IMG/VR virus record: IMGVR_UViG_3300013233_000855
Coordinates: 1-37,532 of that record
Origin: a virus
Direction: 5' to 3' (one strand)
Length of the DNA stretch: 37,532 bases
In this document: positions 21,164 to 28,890 of the stretch, one piece after another
Numbering within the stretch: the stretch's first letter is position 1
Layout: each line of letters starts with the position of its first letter
Translations under genes and position numbers: made by a program
The notes under the pieces: generated by a model
What the model was told of the DNA's origin: nothing
Database searches by the model: none
Seen by the model: the letters and a program-made list of their open reading frames with translations, nothing else

Positions 21164-21250
21164 ACTTCCCCTCCATTTTTTGTCCGTATTCGTCGGAATG
21201 CGTCGGAATGCGTACTTTTTCTTTTTTCCCGTGCCTGAAATAATAGGGGC

Positions 21251-21808
21251 ATGGTCGACATCCCCACCACCGAGCCTGCGGAGATAATCGCCGGCGACAC
21301 GCTCAAGTGGAAGCGCGAGGACCTCTCGGCTGATTACCCGGCGAGCTCGTGGACGCTCACTTATGAGCTCCGGGGGCCACAGCAGATAACCATCACCGCC
21401 ACGGCCGACGGCGACGACTTCAGCGTCAGTGTGGGGACCTCCACGACGGCAGGCTGGACGGCCGGCGACTACTGGTGGGCGGCCTACGTCTCGGACGGCA
21501 CGGACCGTTACCGGGTCGACGGCGGGACTCTCACCATAAAGCCCGACCTCGCGACCACGGGCGCCGTCTACGACGGGCGCTCGCACGCCAAGAAGGTCCT
21601 CGACGCAATAGAGGCGGTCATCGAGGGCCGCGCGAGCAAGGACCAGATGAGCTACACCATAGCCGGCCGGTCGCTCGCACGCACCCCGATAGCGGATCTT
21701 CTCAGGCTCCGGGATAGCTACAAGGCCGAATACAAGGCCGAGCAGAAGGCCGAGAAGATAGACCGCGGGGTCAAGACCGGCGACAAGATATTGACGAGGT
21801 TCGTATGA
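21251..21808 (+). CDS. Putative head-tail connector-type protein (gpW position)
   Basis: A 185-residue protein. The first 100 residues are an Ig-like/beta domain (DTLKWKREDLSADYPASSW to RVDGGTLTIKP). The C-terminal 80 are helical with the segment MSYTIAGRSLARTPIADLLRLRD, which resembles gpW-like head-completion sequences. It lies exactly between terminase and portal, where lambda has gpW, and overlaps the portal start by four bases. The helical part is taken as the connector, the beta part as an extra domain. Both assignments are moderate. Confidence 0.55.
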   Translation: MVDIPTTEPAEIIAGDTLKWKREDLSADYPASSWTLTYELRGPQQITITATADGDDFSVSVGTSTTAGWTAGDYWWAAYVSDGTDRYRVDGGTLTIKPDLATTGAVYDGRSHAKKVLDAIEAVIEGRASKDQMSYTIAGRSLARTPIADLLRLRDSYKAEYKAEQKAEKIDRGVKTGDKILTRFV

Positions 21809-23250
21809 GTCTGTTCCGGAGGATAATCGGCCGTAGGAGCCGTAGGACCAGGGCGCCACGCGCCAACTACGTCGGCGCGACAAAGGACCGTCTCACCGCG
21901 GACTGGCTCACCTCGAACAAGACCGCCGACGAGATACTCCGGATGCAGCTCCGCACGCTCCGGGAGCGGAGCCGCGACCTCGCGCGCAACAACGATTACG
22001 TCCGCAAGTTCATGCGCCTCCTCAAGGCGAACGTCGTCGGCCCCCGGGGGATACGGGTCCAGAACAGGGCCAGGCAGGAGGACGGGTCGTTCGACGTCGC
22101 AGCCAACGAGACGATCGAGAAGGCCTTCCGCGCGTGGAAGAAGAGGGGGAGCGCGTCGGTCTGCGGCAGGAAATCCTGGCTCGACATCCAGAACCTCGTA
22201 ATAGAGAGTGTCGCCCGCGACGGCGAGGCCCTCGTCTACGAGGCCCGGGGCAACAGGCACAACCGTTTCAGCTATGCGCTCCAGGTGCTTGAACCCGACC
22301 TCCTGAACGAGGACTACAACCGCGAGCTCCCGAGCGGCAACCGCATCAGGATGGGGATAGAGTTCGACTCCTACGACAGGGCCGTGGCCTTTCACCTCCT
22401 GACGAAGCACCCCGGCGAGTACTCCTACACCTGGTCCGGGCAGAGATACAGGACCATCCCGGCAAGCGACATCATACACGTCTATATCGAGGAGAGGGCG
22501 ACACAGTCGAGGGGCGTGCCATGGACCCACACGGCCATAATCAGGCTCCGGATGCTCGGCGGTTATGAGGAGGCTGAGCTCGTGGCATCAAGAATAGCGG
22601 CCTCGAAGATGGGTTTTTACCAACAGAGGGAAGGGGCGGCGGAATACACCGGCGACGGCAAGGACGCCGACGGGAACGTCATAACCGAGATCTCGCCCGG
22701 GGCGTGGGAGAAGCTCCCTCCCGGCTACGAGGTGGCGACCTTCGACCCGAGCCACCCTTCAGGCACGTTCGAGCACTTTGTCAAAGCCGTGCTCCGGGGC
22801 GCGAGCGCCGGCATGGGCCCTGGGTACAACACCCTGGCATCGGATCTGGAGGGAGTCAACTACTCGAGCCTCCGCCACGGCGCGCTCGAGGAGCGGGACT
22901 TCTACCGCACAATACAGGCGTGGTTCATCGAGGCCTTCTGCGAGAGGGTCTACGAGAGCTGGCTTTCGATGGCGCTTCTCACCGGCGCCGTGCCGTTAAG
23001 ATACGCGGACTTCGACAGGCTCCACGCCCCGAAGTTCGGCCCCAGGGGCTGGGATTGGGTGGACCCGCTGAAGGAAGTCAAGGCCGACATTGAGGCCGTC
23101 AACGCCGGGCTCTCGTCCAGGCAGCGGGTGCTCGACAAGCGCGGCTACGACTTTGAGGACATAGTCGATGAGCTGGCATATGAACAGCAGTATGCGCAGG
23201 AAAAAGGAGTAACCCTCTCTATTGATACAAAAAAACGGCAAGGAGGTTAA
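21805..23250 (+). CDS. Portal protein, lambda gpB family
   Basis: A 481-residue portal forming the dodecameric DNA channel at one head vertex. NNDYVRKFMRLLKANVVGPRG near residues 54-74 and the later VPWTHTAIIRLRMLGGYEEAELVASRIAASKMGF region are typical of lambda-type portals, as is NTLASDLEGVNYSSLRHGALEERD near 345-368. The length is close to lambda gpB (533). It is coupled to the gene before it and overlaps the protease-capsid start by one base. Confidence 0.93.
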   Translation: MSLFRRIIGRRSRRTRAPRANYVGATKDRLTADWLTSNKTADEILRMQLRTLRERSRDLARNNDYVRKFMRLLKANVVGPRGIRVQNRARQEDGSFDVAANETIEKAFRAWKKRGSASVCGRKSWLDIQNLVIESVARDGEALVYEARGNRHNRFSYALQVLEPDLLNEDYNRELPSGNRIRMGIEFDSYDRAVAFHLLTKHPGEYSYTWSGQRYRTIPASDIIHVYIEERATQSRGVPWTHTAIIRLRMLGGYEEAELVASRIAASKMGFYQQREGAAEYTGDGKDADGNVITEISPGAWEKLPPGYEVATFDPSHPSGTFEHFVKAVLRGASAGMGPGYNTLASDLEGVNYSSLRHGALEERDFYRTIQAWFIEAFCERVYESWLSMALLTGAVPLRYADFDRLHAPKFGPRGWDWVDPLKEVKADIEAVNAGLSSRQRVLDKRGYDFEDIVDELAYEQQYAQEKGVTLSIDTKKRQGG

Positions 23251-25400
23251 TGATGTTAATAAAGGCGGTCAGGGATAGATCCTGGTACAGGATACAGGCG
23301 AAAGGGACGAGCGAGGCTGATGTCTACATTTACGACGAGATAGGACTGTGGGGCATAAAGGCCGAGGAGTTCGTCAAGGACATCAACGCCCTCGCCGTCG
23401 ACCGGATAAACCTCAGGCTCAACACTCCCGGGGGGGGCGTATTCGACGGCTTCGCGATATACAACGCCCTCAGGTCGCACAGGGCCGAGGTCATAACCCA
23501 CATCGATGGCCTCGCCGCCTCCATCGGCAGCGTGGTAGCGCTTGCCGGCGACACTGTCAATATCGCGCAGAACGCATTCTTTATGATTCATAATCCGCAC
23601 GCCCTGGTGCTGGGTGAGTCGAAGGACATGCGGAAGATGGCCGACACCCTCGACAAGATAGCCGGCGCCATCGTCAGGACCTATGCCGACAAGTCCGGCA
23701 AGAGCGAAGAAGAGATACAGCAGATCATGAATAAGGAGACATGGTTCAATGCCGACGAGGCGAAGGAAGCGGGGTTTGCTGACAACGTAACAGAGACGCG
23801 CGAGGTGAAGGCGCGGTTCGATTTGAGCGCCTTTGCCCGCGTACCGAAGGAGCTCATCGAGAGCGTATCACACGACACGCCTACGGAGCGCGAGCTCGAG
23901 AGGACCCTGCGGGAGGCAGGGGGCTTGAGCCGCGCCGCCGCAAAGGCGGTCATGGCGAGGGGATACAAGGCCCTCTCCGGAGACCGGCGGGAGGCCGGCG
24001 CCGGGGGTCAGCGGGAGGCTGACGTCGGAGAAAACACAACAGCAAAAGGAGGAAAAAAAGAAATGAACAAATGTATACACTGCGGCACCGAACTGGCCGA
24101 AGGTGCGATTTGTCAGTGCGAAGGCGCGAGAGCGGCCAGAACTGCCGGACAGATAGACGTCAAAGCCGCAACGATAAAGGCCGCTGAGGAGGCCGGTAAA
24201 GCCGAGAGAGAGCGGGTTTCCGAGATAATGGCCATCGCCGAGGCGCACGACTGCGCCGAACTCGGCAGGCAGTATATCCAGGGCGGCCAGACCATGGACG
24301 AGTTCAGGGCCGCTGTCCTCGAGCAGAAGTATAAAGGGACCCCGGTCACACAGTCTCCCGAGATAGGGATGAGCGCGAAGGAGAAGAATCGGTTCTCGAT
24401 CGTGCGCGTGATAAACGCGATATCCGAATTCAAGCCGCTCGACGGGCTCGAGAAGGAGGCGTCCGACGCGGTGGCGAAGATCTGCGGCCGTCAGCCCAAG
24501 GGTTTTTTCATTCCGTACGATGTCATGACTTACGACATACGGGCCGACCTCTCGGCCGGAGATGCGACCAAGGGCGGTTACACCATCGGCACCGAAGTCC
24601 TTGCGGGCTCGATGATCGAGCTCCTGCGAAATAAGATGCTCATATCCCGGCTCGGGGCAACGCAGCTCGGCGGCCTCATAGGGAACATTACCATACCAAG
24701 GGTTACCGGCGGGGGCACGGCTTATTGGCTGCCTGAGACCGGTGCGGTCACCAAGAGTGACCAGGCCTTCGGGCAGCTCGGGCTCACGCCCCACAAGCTC
24801 GCGGCGGATACGGCCTACAGCAAGGAGCTCGTCATGCAGAGCTCGATAGACGTCGAGGCCTTCGTGCGTAACGACCTGATGAGGGTGCTTGCCATCGAAA
24901 AGGACCGTGCGGCCCTCGACGGATCCGGCTCGGCCGGCGAGCCTGTGGGCATACTCAACACCACAGGCATAAAGACCGTCACCTTCGGCGGCGCGGCCAC
25001 GTGGGCCAACGTCGTGGACTTCGAGACGCAGATCGCCGACGCCAACGCGGATGTCGATGCCATGAGTTACCTGACCACCCCCGCGGTCCGCGGCAAGTGG
25101 AAGACCGCGGTCAAGGTCACTAATCAGGCCGTATTCCTCTGGGAGAGGGGCTCCGAGAGGGGCGTCGGAGAGGTCAACGGCTATCCTGCCTACGCGACCA
25201 AGCAGGTCCCCTCGGACAAGGTCGTTTTTGGCAACTGGGCGGACTTGATAATCGCTGACTGGGCCGGGGTGGACGTGGTCGTGGACCCCTACTCGCTCAA
25301 GAAGAACGGGCAGATAGAGGTCACGATCAACATGTGGACCGACATAGGCGTTCGGCACGCCGTGAGTTTCTGCGCGTCCACGGACAGCGGAGCGCAGTAA
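23250..25400 (+). CDS. ClpP-like head-maturation protease fused to HK97-fold major capsid protein
   Basis: A 716-residue open frame (AGGAGG at 23241-23246 fits ATG 23253 better than 23250). Residues 1-185 are a ClpP/S14-type protease: S91 in GLAASIGS, H114 in MIHNPH, ending EAGFADN. Residues 190-270 are a charged linker. From M272 the chain has a zinc knuckle (CIHCGTELAEGAICQC), a helical delta-like segment, then from about 425 an HK97-fold capsid protein (GYTIGTEVLAGSMIELLRNK; ALDGSGSAGEPVGILNTTG). No stop separates the two. A strong ribosome site ahead of M272 would also make capsid alone. Autocleavage of the fusion is inferred. Confidence 0.9.
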   Translation: MMLIKAVRDRSWYRIQAKGTSEADVYIYDEIGLWGIKAEEFVKDINALAVDRINLRLNTPGGGVFDGFAIYNALRSHRAEVITHIDGLAASIGSVVALAGDTVNIAQNAFFMIHNPHALVLGESKDMRKMADTLDKIAGAIVRTYADKSGKSEEEIQQIMNKETWFNADEAKEAGFADNVTETREVKARFDLSAFARVPKELIESVSHDTPTERELERTLREAGGLSRAAAKAVMARGYKALSGDRREAGAGGQREADVGENTTAKGGKKEMNKCIHCGTELAEGAICQCEGARAARTAGQIDVKAATIKAAEEAGKAERERVSEIMAIAEAHDCAELGRQYIQGGQTMDEFRAAVLEQKYKGTPVTQSPEIGMSAKEKNRFSIVRVINAISEFKPLDGLEKEASDAVAKICGRQPKGFFIPYDVMTYDIRADLSAGDATKGGYTIGTEVLAGSMIELLRNKMLISRLGATQLGGLIGNITIPRVTGGGTAYWLPETGAVTKSDQAFGQLGLTPHKLAADTAYSKELVMQSSIDVEAFVRNDLMRVLAIEKDRAALDGSGSAGEPVGILNTTGIKTVTFGGAATWANVVDFETQIADANADVDAMSYLTTPAVRGKWKTAVKVTNQAVFLWERGSERGVGEVNGYPAYATKQVPSDKVVFGNWADLIIADWAGVDVVVDPYSLKKNGQIEVTINMWTDIGVRHAVSFCASTDSGAQ
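24047..24065 (+). promoter_or_regulatory. Internal ribosome binding site for separate capsid protein
   Basis: AGGAGG at 24047-24052 lies ten bases before an in-frame ATG at 24063-24065 (residue 272 of the fusion). The A-rich spacer keeps the site unstructured. Initiation here gives a 445-residue protein that starts with a zinc knuckle and contains the whole capsid domain. Confidence 0.8.
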
Positions 25401-25404
25401 GACA

Positions 25405-25587
25405 ATGAAGGTCCGGATACTCAAAAACACCTCGGTCAAGGGGGAGCCCTGCTCCCCCGGCGAGGTGAAGAATCTCGACGATGCCGACGCAGGGGTTCTC
25501 ATCTCGTATCAGATGGCCGAGCCCGTAGTGGTGGAGGAGCCGCCATCCATGGAGAAGACAACGCTAAAAAGAAAAAGGAGGAAATAG
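25405..25587 (+). CDS. Small head-associated protein
   Basis: A 60-residue protein starting five bases after the capsid stop. MKVRILKNTSVKGEPCSPGEVKNLDDADAG is the familiar beta-barrel-like pattern of small proteins encoded just after the capsid gene in many siphoviruses. The tail is Pro/Glu then Lys/Arg-rich. A head-completion or decoration accessory role is inferred from position and pattern. It has no good ribosome site and may be coupled to capsid translation. Confidence 0.65.
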   Translation: MKVRILKNTSVKGEPCSPGEVKNLDDADAGVLISYQMAEPVVVEEPPSMEKTTLKRKRRK

Positions 25588-25590
25588 ACG

Positions 25591-25971
25591 ATGGGCATGA
25601 TCATAGACCTTCAGAACGAGCTTAACGAGCTCAGCCTGCTCGCCGACACGTACACTGCGAGCGTGAACGGCAGCGGCGTGGACCTGCAGGGCTACCAGGG
25701 CAAGCTCAAGGTGATGCTGAACAGCGGCGCAGGCGGCGGCGCGGACCACTCTCTCGACGTCAAGCTCCAGGAGTCGGCCGACAACGCCGCGTGGAGCGAC
25801 ATAAGCGGCGCGGCCTTTACACAGGTCACCAACGCCGGGGCCTCGTTGCAGTCCTTGGCCGTGGACACGAGGGGCGTCAAGCGCTACATCCGCGCGGTGG
25901 CCACCATAGCCGGAACGTCGCCGAGCTTCGGCTTCGCCGTGACGGCCGTCGGACAGAAGCAGATAAGGTAG
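25591..25971 (+). CDS. Head decoration or stabilisation-type protein
   Basis: A 126-residue protein with GGAGG just before ATG 25591. The chain is beta-rich (LQGYQGKLKVMLNSG; HSLDVKLQESADNAAWSDISG; RYIRAVATIAGTSPSFGFAVTAV), a jelly-roll-like pattern common in proteins placed after the capsid gene. A decoration or minor-head role is likely from place and structure, but no exact family is named. Confidence 0.6.
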   Translation: MGMIIDLQNELNELSLLADTYTASVNGSGVDLQGYQGKLKVMLNSGAGGGADHSLDVKLQESADNAAWSDISGAAFTQVTNAGASLQSLAVDTRGVKRYIRAVATIAGTSPSFGFAVTAVGQKQIR

Positions 25972-25989
25972 GCAGATAAGACAGGGGAT

Positions 25990-26013
25990 GGGGAGGACCT
26001 CCGGGTCCTCCCC
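25990..26013 (+). other. Strong hairpin between head genes
   Basis: GGGGAGGACC (25990-25999) and GGTCCTCCCC (26004-26013) form a perfect 10-bp stem with the stable-type tetraloop TCCG. There is no T-tract. It lies in the 52-base gap before ATG 26024, which lacks a ribosome site. It may be an RNA-processing or stability element that sets the ratio of head to tail products. Confidence 0.7.
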
Positions 26014-26023
26014 ACTACAAACA

Positions 26024-26335
26024 ATGGCCTTCGATTACATAGCCGACCTCTCCGAGTTCATGGATGAGACTGATGGTTTCGGCGAGGCCGCCACGCTCAT
26101 CGACAAGGACAAGGCGATAACCACGATCAGCGTTATCTTCGACCCGGAGAACCTCTACGTCGACCCCGAGACCGGCGCGACCGAGAACGCGGGGCCGATA
26201 GCCTGGGCGAAGAGTGCGGACGTGGAGGATGCAAAGCATAAGGACATCCTTGAGATCGACGGCACGGAGTATGAGATCAAAGGAATCAAGCCCGACGGCT
26301 CGGGCCTGACAGCCCTGATACTCGGCAAAACATGA
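26024..26335 (+). CDS. Head-tail joining-type protein
   Basis: A 103-residue protein from ATG 26024; an earlier ATG at 25988 would translate through the hairpin and is less likely. It is acidic and beta-rich (TTISVIFDPENLYVDPETGA; GTEYEIKGIKPDGSGLTALIL), the pattern of gpFII-like head-tail joining proteins. It overlaps the next gene start (ATGA). The gene order capsid-small-decoration-this-terminator-tube supports the role. Confidence 0.65.
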   Translation: MAFDYIADLSEFMDETDGFGEAATLIDKDKAITTISVIFDPENLYVDPETGATENAGPIAWAKSADVEDAKHKDILEIDGTEYEIKGIKPDGSGLTALILGKT

Positions 26336-26763
26336 GCAATCTCGACACCATACAGGCGATAGAAGCGAACCTCAAGGCGATCCTCACGACGACGCTCGAC
26401 TGGGACCTCGAGGACCTCTCCGACAACCCGCTGGTAGACGACACTACCCGCACGTTCTGCGAGCTCGACTACGGCGGTGTTGCGGCCTTTGAGGACCTCT
26501 TTAACGAGCGCCCCTCGTACATCGAGGAGTCGTTCACGATCCGCGTCGTGGCCAACCGACCGACGCACGCCGCGCGCAACCTCGAGGCCCAGACGGCGAT
26601 CCATGCGCTCCGGGGCGCGCTAAACGTGGCCGCACTCAACGTAGGTGCGCTCTCCGCGTCAAAGCTCGTCTCGCGCGTGGCTCACCTCGGGGGCCAGGTC
26701 AACCAGGACGGCCCGTTGGTGTCCGTAGAGTACACCATCCGCGTGCGCTACCGCGAGTCATAG
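26332..26763 (+). CDS. Tail terminator/completion-type protein
   Basis: A 143-residue protein, coupled to the preceding gene by a 4-base overlap. The chain starts with helix LDTIQAIEANLKAILTTTL and continues with alternating strands (EESFTIRVVANRPTH; LVSVEYTIRVRYRES). This helix-then-sheet design and the position just before the tail tube fit tail-terminator (gpU-like) proteins. The assignment is moderately supported. Confidence 0.6.
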   Translation: MSNLDTIQAIEANLKAILTTTLDWDLEDLSDNPLVDDTTRTFCELDYGGVAAFEDLFNERPSYIEESFTIRVVANRPTHAARNLEAQTAIHALRGALNVAALNVGALSASKLVSRVAHLGGQVNQDGPLVSVEYTIRVRYRES

Positions 26764-26775
26764 GAGGTGTGAAAG

Positions 26776-26970
26776 GTGGAAGATAAGAAAGAGTACAAGA
26801 TGAAGCACTCGGGCCGCACGAGCGAGATCGGTGAGTTCGTCAAGGGGCAGGTGATACCCCTGCCCGCGCACATAGGCCGGGACGCGGTCAAGGCCGGCAT
26901 CGCCAGAGAGGTCCGGCCCGTAAAACCCAGAGACAAGAAAGGGGAGGTGAAGAGCGATGGGACTGAGTAA
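26776..26970 (+). CDS. Small basic tail-region protein
   Basis: A 64-residue protein from GTG 26776, with AGGAGG at 26762-26767. It is mainly Lys, Glu and Arg with a short centre (GEFVKGQVIPLPAHIGRDAVKAG) that resembles a small SH3-like beta element. It overlaps the tail tube start by 14 bases. No family is recognised. Strong initiation supports reality. Confidence 0.6.
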   Translation: MEDKKEYKMKHSGRTSEIGEFVKGQVIPLPAHIGRDAVKAGIAREVRPVKPRDKKGEVKSDGTE

Positions 26971-28054
26971 GGTATACCTCGGCATAGGAGAAGAGGCGGC
27001 CCGGGGAACAAAGGAGGTGACGAGCGTCGGCTGGATCCCCCTCCTGAATACGGGCCTGCCGAAGATGGAGTTCGACGAGAAGCCGCGCGAGGAGTACCGT
27101 GGGCAGGCCTCGCATAAGGGGGAGACGACCATCAGGCGCTACTCGCGCAAGTGGGCCTCTTCTCTCGAGACGCCCTTCTACACCGAGGCCGGCGGCGTGG
27201 CCGGCATGGTCGGCACGCTCATCAAGCACTTCTTTGGGCACGTATCGAGCGCGCAGAACGCCACGACCGGCCAGTACGCGCATATGTTCTCGTACCCGGA
27301 CGACCCGTTCGCCACGGCCAACCTCGGCGCAAAGGCCCTAACGCTCAACCACAACGTCAACGAGGGCGCTGTGATGAAGAACTGGCCGTTCGTCGGCGGC
27401 CGGGTCAAGTCCATTACGTTCGAGCAGGAGCCAGGCAGCCAGCTCAAGATGGTAGTCGAGGCCTTCGGGCAGTACCGCGACGCGGTCACGGCAGAGCTCG
27501 GCTCTCAGGTGTTCGTGGCCGAGAACCTCCGGTGCGACTACAACGCGCTGACCGTGCGCCAGGGCGCCGCGCCCACGCGGACCGGCACGGCCCCGGACTA
27601 CACCGACATCACGCTTGCGTCCGGCAACGTCATCAGCCCGGACAAGCTCAGCATCAAGATAGAGAACGGCTTCGAGGACGCGCTCCGGCTCGCGGGCAAG
27701 GACTACGCCGACAAGACGCGCGTGGCCGCGAAGCTCTCGGCCTCGATAGACATGACCTTCGACTGGGAGGACCCGGCCACGGGCTTCTCGTCCGTCTCGG
27801 ACTTCAACGCCTGGGTCGCGTCCTCGAGCGAGACGAACTTCCTCTTCACCTGGGACACGGGCACACAGGCCGGCACGGGCGACAACCACAGCCTCATCAT
27901 CGACGTGCCCCGCGCGCACCGCCAGGGCGGCGAGCCCGACTACGGCCTCGACAAAGACCCCATGGTCTCGCTCTCGTACAAGGCGCTCATGGACGACACC
28001 ACGACCCAGTACCTGCTCGGCCTGCTCCTGAAGAACACGGCCGCAACGGTCTAA
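26957..28054 (+). CDS. Major tail tube protein
   Basis: A 365-residue protein from ATG 26957 (GGGGAGG upstream). The start GLSKVYLGIGEEAARGTKEV is a typical tail-tube beginning. The beta-rich body includes GGRVKSITFEQEPGSQLKMVVEAFGQY, the strand pattern of tube subunits, and an end domain (FDWEDPATGFSSVSDFNAWVA; LIIDVPRAHRQ). Tubes of 300-370 residues occur in siphoviruses. It lies between the terminator-like gene and the frameshifted chaperone. Confidence 0.8.
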   Translation: MGLSKVYLGIGEEAARGTKEVTSVGWIPLLNTGLPKMEFDEKPREEYRGQASHKGETTIRRYSRKWASSLETPFYTEAGGVAGMVGTLIKHFFGHVSSAQNATTGQYAHMFSYPDDPFATANLGAKALTLNHNVNEGAVMKNWPFVGGRVKSITFEQEPGSQLKMVVEAFGQYRDAVTAELGSQVFVAENLRCDYNALTVRQGAAPTRTGTAPDYTDITLASGNVISPDKLSIKIENGFEDALRLAGKDYADKTRVAAKLSASIDMTFDWEDPATGFSSVSDFNAWVASSSETNFLFTWDTGTQAGTGDNHSLIIDVPRAHRQGGEPDYGLDKDPMVSLSYKALMDDTTTQYLLGLLLKNTAATV

Positions 28055-28061
28055 CCTTAAA

Positions 28062-28089
28062 CGTCATTCCCGCGCACGCGGGAATCCAG
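28062..28089. repeat. Bacterial interspersed palindromic repeat (CATTCCCGCG type)
   Basis: ATTCCCGC (28066-28073) and GCGGGAAT (28078-28085) form a perfect dyad within CGTCATTCCCGCG...GCGGGAATCCAG. Translated in another frame it gives VIPAHAGIQ, the well-known signature of a dispersed repeat of bacterial chromosomes. It lies in the only noticeable gap of the tail operon, six bases before an AGGAGG site. Only one copy is seen in the window. It suggests transfer from a host chromosome. Confidence 0.85.
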
Positions 28090-28105
28090 AGGAGGTTCTA
28101 CATCA

Positions 28106-28480
28106 ATGGCGATCATAGGCTTCGACCCGGACGAGATAATCGACTACGTGCCCGAGTTCGCGGGCAACCGCCAGAGCGACGAGCCGTGCGTGGTGCGTCT
28201 GAAGTTCGTCTCACACTCCAAGATCAACCGCTACGCCATGCTCATCACCGCGCGGTGCAAGGGCGTCACGTCGGAGAAGGAGCGCGAGCAGGTCGTGCTC
28301 TCGGTCCAGCGCCAGCAGTTCGTCGAGAACGTCGAGTCGATAAAAGGGTATTACGTTAAGGGCGAGGAGCGGACCGACCCGGAGCAGGTCTACAAGCACC
28401 TCGACAAGAGGCTCGTTGCCGAGATAATTCAGGCCATGGAGGACAGCCAGCGCCTCATGGAGGGCCAGGTAAAAAACTGA
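28106..28480 (+). CDS. Tail assembly chaperone, unshifted (gpG-like) product
   Basis: A 124-residue protein (AGAGGAGG upstream of ATG 28106), acidic with helical C-terminus (EIIQAMEDSQRLMEGQVKN). It precedes the tape measure gene, where lambda-like phages encode gpG. The codons GTA AAA AAC TGA end it, so the slippery A_AAA_AAC heptamer at 28471-28477 touches the stop. It should coat the tape measure before tube assembly. The -1 extended form is described separately. Confidence 0.85.
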   Translation: MAIIGFDPDEIIDYVPEFAGNRQSDEPCVVRLKFVSHSKINRYAMLITARCKGVTSEKEREQVVLSVQRQQFVENVESIKGYYVKGEERTDPEQVYKHLDKRLVAEIIQAMEDSQRLMEGQVKN

Positions 28481-28890
28481 CGGCGGGCTTCCGCCTGAGC
28501 CTGCTCGTCAGCAGGGACGGGAGCCCGTTCGATTGCGAGAGTTGTACCGAGCGTGACCGACAGGTCCGCAACTGCCGCAACCACCGCAGGCTCAGCGACG
28601 AGGCCCGCGCGGTCGAGAAATACACCTGGCCGATAGCGGCCGAGCACAGGGACAAGGGGGCAGGCAAGGTGTTCGTTCTCGGCCGTCTCCGGCTCTACGA
28701 GTGCCCTCTCACATACGTGGAGCCGTGGGCGCAGGAGGTCATAAGGCTCGTGCTTCGCATAGCGGACACAAACCGCCTTTTATTCCCCGGCGAGTGGGGA
28801 GACCAGCCCCACTGGCTCGTCGAGGCCTACGACATCTACCGGGCGGAGCAGGTCCGGGACATTAAGAAGAGAGAAAAACACGGTGATTAG
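28106..28890 (+). CDS. Tail assembly chaperone, -1 frameshift (gpGT-like) fusion
   Basis: Slipping back one base at A_AAA_AAC (28471-28477) continues as LTAGFRLSLLVSRDG and on to TAG 28888-28890, a 261-residue fusion. The extension from 28477 has no start codon until GTG 28669, yet is open and coding-like for 137 codons. It includes a cysteine set (FDCESCTERDRQVRNC) and an ordered helical end (WGDQPHWLVEAYDIYRAEQV). The T-like domain joins chaperone, tape measure and tube subunits. The extension overlaps the tape measure start by eight bases. Confidence 0.85.
28471..28477 (+). promoter_or_regulatory. -1 programmed ribosomal frameshift site A_AAA_AAC
   Basis: The in-frame heptamer is A AAA AAC followed immediately by TGA (28478-28480). 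Both lysine-type tRNA and its neighbour can re-pair in the -1 frame. GC-rich sequence follows and could form a stimulatory structure. The location matches lambda gpG-gpGT logic. Confidence 0.88.

Noticed and set aside
24053-24059. A_AAA_AAA as a programmed -1 frameshift in the protease-capsid gene
   Set aside because: The zero frame continues as a good capsid protein, and the AGGAGG next to it is better explained as an internal ribosome site.
27151-28359. 402-residue plus-strand frame across the tail tube
   Set aside because: It is a frame-shadow of the tail tube gene; the VIPAHAGIQ segment in it comes from the palindromic repeat.
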